Assembly (NCBI RefSeq): GCF_050589705.1
Contig: NZ_JBNGOT010000001.1
Coordinates: 470,723-534,722, forward strand
DNA length: 64,000 bases
Direction of reading: 5' to 3'
From: Sunxiuqinia rutila
GTDB taxonomy: Bacteria; Bacteroidota; Bacteroidia; Bacteroidales; Prolixibacteraceae
Translations under genes and position numbers: made by a program
Part shown: piece after piece, positions 62,123-64,000 of the stretch
Position numbering within the stretch: the first letter of the stretch is position 1
Layout: each line of letters starts with the position of its first letter
The notes under the pieces: generated by a model
Told to the model about the DNA's origin: nothing
Database searches by the model: none
The model's input: only the letters and a program-made list of their open reading frames with translations

Positions 62123-62163
62123 AAAGCCAGCTATCGAAAGAAAATCGATGGCTGGCTTTTTTA
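62123..62163 (+). terminator. Intrinsic terminator of the N-glycan locus
   Basis: AAAGCCAGC(T)ATCGA (62123-62137) pairs with TCGATGGCTGGCTTT (62145-62159), followed by T-rich sequence. A smaller hairpin (TAGTTCCC with GGGAAACTA, about 62089-62113) precedes it. Confidence 0.9.
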
Positions 62164-62218
62164 TTTTAGAATGCAGATCGCTTCGTATTTTCTTGGCACC
62201 TGCGTTAGCTTAACTGTC

Positions 62219-63259
62219 TTATTTGATGTCCATGTCTTTGGTGCGCTTCGCCCAACGTTCGCGGGCTAGTTGCTGCATGTCTGTCTGGATGTCTTTTTCA
62301 TCGGTAATTTCCAGTCCAAGAATGGTTTCAATAATGTCTTCCATGGTCACCAGGCCTTCGGTGCCTCCATATTCATTAATAACAAGAGCTACGTGTTCTT
62401 TTTTGAAGAGCAGTTTCTCAAAAAGTACCGGTACCGTAATGTTTTCGTAGCACACCACCAGTTCACGTTTGTGGTTAAGCAGCGGTTCGTCACTGGCCCC
62501 GGCAGCCAGCTTTTCCATAACATCCTGTTTCAGAACGTAACCGGTTATTTTGTCGATACTTTCTTGAAAAATTGGAATCCGCGAGAATTGAAAGAAGGTC
62601 TCTTGCCCAAAAAACTCAGCCAAGGTCATGGTTTCCGGAGCTGCCAGCATAACTGTCCGTGGTGTCATGATGTCTTTGACCTTAATATCGCGAAGTCGGA
62701 TGAGGTTGATGATGATTTTACTTTCCGTTTCCTTGAAAATTCCTTCGTCAAGACCCAATGATGCCAGCATGGCAACTTCTTCCCGGCTAATTGATTGTTT
62801 GCTTTTTCCTTTGGAAAAGGCGCGGGTAATAAATTCGCTGAGAAGCACCAGTGGGTAAGTAATCAGGATCAACCCTTGAATAATTCGAGCTGTTGGCAGA
62901 GCAAGTTCTCTCCAATATTGAGCACCAATTGTTTTGGGAATAATCTCAGACAACACTAAAATCAAAATAGTGAGCACAGCCGAGATGATACCAAAATAGG
63001 CTTCTCCAAATAATTTGGTTGCTTCGGAGCCTACGCCTGCAGCCCCGATGGTGTGCGCAATGGTATTTAGCGTAAGGATAGCGGCCAGGGGACGATCGAT
63101 TTGATTTTTGATGTTTTTCAGAATTTTAGCCGAATGGCTGCCTTCCTCTTCTTTTAAATAGATAAATGAAAAACTTACGGATAACAAAACAGATTCCAGC
63201 ACAGAACATAGGAATGATATTCCTAAGGCTAAAATCAGATAAAAGAGTAACATGCCCAT
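62219..63259 (-). CDS. CNNM/CorC-type membrane protein (DUF21 plus CBS pair)
   Basis: This 346-residue protein has an N-terminal DUF21/CNNM transmembrane domain (about 1-180) with MGMLLFYLILALGISFLCSV, LTLNTIAHTIGAAGVGSEAT and LVLSEIIPKTIGAQYWRELA. A Bateman module of two CBS domains (about 200-330) follows, with VKDIMTPRTVMLAAPETMTL and VALVINEYGGTEGLVTMEDI. The C-terminal CorC_HlyC domain of many homologues is absent; the protein ends about 20 residues after the second CBS. Members transport or regulate Mg2+ and other cations. Older 'hemolysin' labels are not supported by function. Monocistronic, convergent with the N-glycan locus. Confidence 0.92.
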   Translation of the reverse strand: MGMLLFYLILALGISFLCSVLESVLLSVSFSFIYLKEEEGSHSAKILKNIKNQIDRPLAAILTLNTIAHTIGAAGVGSEATKLFGEAYFGIISAVLTILILVLSEIIPKTIGAQYWRELALPTARIIQGLILITYPLVLLSEFITRAFSKGKSKQSISREEVAMLASLGLDEGIFKETESKIIINLIRLRDIKVKDIMTPRTVMLAAPETMTLAEFFGQETFFQFSRIPIFQESIDKITGYVLKQDVMEKLAAGASDEPLLNHKRELVVCYENITVPVLFEKLLFKKEHVALVINEYGGTEGLVTMEDIIETILGLEITDEKDIQTDMQQLARERWAKRTKDMDIK

Positions 63260-63817
63260 AGTTTGCGATTTGTGTTCCGAAAAATAAGAATTGTGCCGGA
63301 GAAATGGAGAGAATCAGCTTAAAACTTAAGGTAAATATGTGTTTGCCCCTTGAGTGTTTGCGTATGAATGCTATTTGGTGGTGTGACTTTCGTGGAAGAA
63401 AGGGGGCAGATGGGTGATTATGGTTGCCCCATTGGCTTCTTTGTAGGTGTGCGCCGTTTGCATGACCCCAGTCGGCTCCAGTTTTTGAGCAGTTGCATGT
63501 TAATGACACGGATTCCAATACAACTGGGGGGCTGGTATTAAATGAATTTGTTTTTAGGGGGCCTTCTGACCATTGCAAATTGGCGTTCCTATGTATTATA
63601 TAAGGGTGGGGAAATGATTTGTTCTGTTGGAAGGCCTTTCCATAGCCCCATCCAGAGCAGGCTTCATGAGGCTTCCAGGCTTTTTTAGCGCGGGTCGGAG
63701 CGTTTGTTGCTGGAGTAGCTCAACAGGCGGTGAAAAAAAATGTTTTGCTAAATGATTGCTAATAAGGCGTTCGGATTGTCGGGCTTCAGAAAGTTTAAAA
63801 ATAAAATCCAAAAGCGC
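63260..63817. other. Gene-free stretch before the rRNA-type promoters
   Basis: Only short frames without protein character occur here. G-rich and hairpin-prone pieces (for example around 63590-63700) give no recognisable RNA or repeat. Its AT/GC mix and position fit the upstream region of a large transcription unit to the right. Confidence 0.6.
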
Positions 63818-63847
63818 TTGCGGGATTAAAAAAGCTCCCTATATTTG
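63818..63847 (+). promoter_or_regulatory. Strong Bacteroidota promoter P1 (rRNA-operon type)
   Basis: TTG (63818-63820), a 19-nt spacer and TATATTTG (63840-63847) match the consensus exactly. The downstream CACCCGCTTTGAGAG resembles the start region of Bacteroidota rRNA operons. No coding frame follows before the window ends. Confidence 0.75.
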
Positions 63848-63950
63848 CACCCGCTTTGAGAGACATACGAGTTACATCGGAAGCTCTGAAAGCAGCGTTC
63901 TTACTGGGATTGCGGGCGTCGGCCTCTGAAAAATAAAAGTTTTAAAACGC

Positions 63951-63981
63951 TTGGAAGATTCAGAAAAAAGCCTTTGTTTTG
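63951..63981 (+). promoter_or_regulatory. Second tandem promoter P2 (rRNA-operon type)
   Basis: TTG (63951-63953), a 20-nt spacer and TTGTTTTG (63974-63981, one mismatch to TAnnTTTG) are followed by CAGCCGCTTTAAGAGCG. The layout repeats P1 about 133 bp further on, including the AAAACGCTTG-type lead-in and the CCGCTTT tail. It probably heads an rRNA operon beyond the window. Confidence 0.65.
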
Positions 63982-64000
63982 CAGCCGCTTTAAGAGCGAA

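Noticed and set aside
62219..63259. Hemolysin
   Set aside because: CNNM/CorC proteins are often labelled hemolysin, but the DUF21 and CBS domains indicate cation transport or regulation.
63126..63811. Minus-strand frames of 150 and 71 residues near the right edge
   Set aside because: One overlaps the CNNM gene in another frame, the other has no homology and ends within the promoter region; neither has a plausible start.
1..64000. CRISPR arrays, insertion sequences, prophage genes and tRNA genes
   Set aside because: I looked for regularly spaced direct repeats, transposase or integrase motifs, phage structural genes and cloverleaf-like stretches, and found none that could be supported.

Overview
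The window comes from a Bacteroidota chromosome, most likely of the Bacteroidales/Marinilabiliales side (family-level guess only). The evidence is three SusC/SusD pairs, an ECF sigma/FecR pair that fits an STN-bearing SusC, many lipoprotein signals, near absence of Shine-Dalgarno sequences, and promoters of the Bacteroidota type (TTG, 19-21 nt, TAnnTTTG). No tRNA, insertion sequence or CRISPR array was seen, and no rRNA gene lies inside the window. The right edge does carry tandem promoters that look like the start of an rRNA operon.

Layout. 1-6035: end of a MarR regulator followed by a complete tripartite RND efflux operon (adaptor, pump, outer-membrane factor). 6116-11437: housekeeping and small genes (DUF423, an orphan, a YeeE/YedE sulfur transporter, malic enzyme maeB, a VOC protein). 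11440-14420: an accessory island with AT-rich orphan genes, imperfect palindromic elements, a 21-bp tandem repeat and REP-like hairpins, and no convincing gene in its last kilobase. 14421-21942: GNAT acetyltransferase, dolichol-phosphate-mannose-synthase-like glycosyltransferase, dihydroorotase, coiled-coil lipoprotein, mfd. 22044-32861 (minus strand): ECF sigma, FecR, SusC with STN, SusD, an EEP-family phosphodiesterase lipoprotein, a modular surface lipoprotein, and a second EEP lipoprotein after a terminator. It looks like a SusCD uptake locus for a phosphoester-containing substrate, not a classical glycan PUL. About 33141-33315: a probable stand-alone small RNA on the minus strand. 33672-40380: GHL10 glycosidase, two-part GT2 glycosyltransferase, HIT-like DUF4922 protein, SpoIID/LytB protein without a signal peptide, and an AmpG-like permease. 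I read these as a candidate pathway for recycling (denuded) peptidoglycan strands. 40448-44020: an exported sugar isomerase-like TIM barrel and an outer-membrane beta-barrel receptor.

44326-62163 is the most distinctive block. The unit hairpin-ROK regulator-SusC-SusD occurs twice in tandem. The ROK proteins are the same length with about 29 substitutions in 419 residues, whereas the SusC bodies are quite different. It is followed by a barrel-less SusC plug-domain protein, a GH29 alpha-L-fucosidase and a PNGase F-family N-glycanase. Together these predict uptake and breakdown of fucosylated N-glycans from glycoproteins, controlled by sugar-sensing ROK repressors instead of the usual hybrid two-component or sigma/anti-sigma systems. 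The window ends with a CNNM/CorC-type membrane protein and the tandem rRNA-type promoters.
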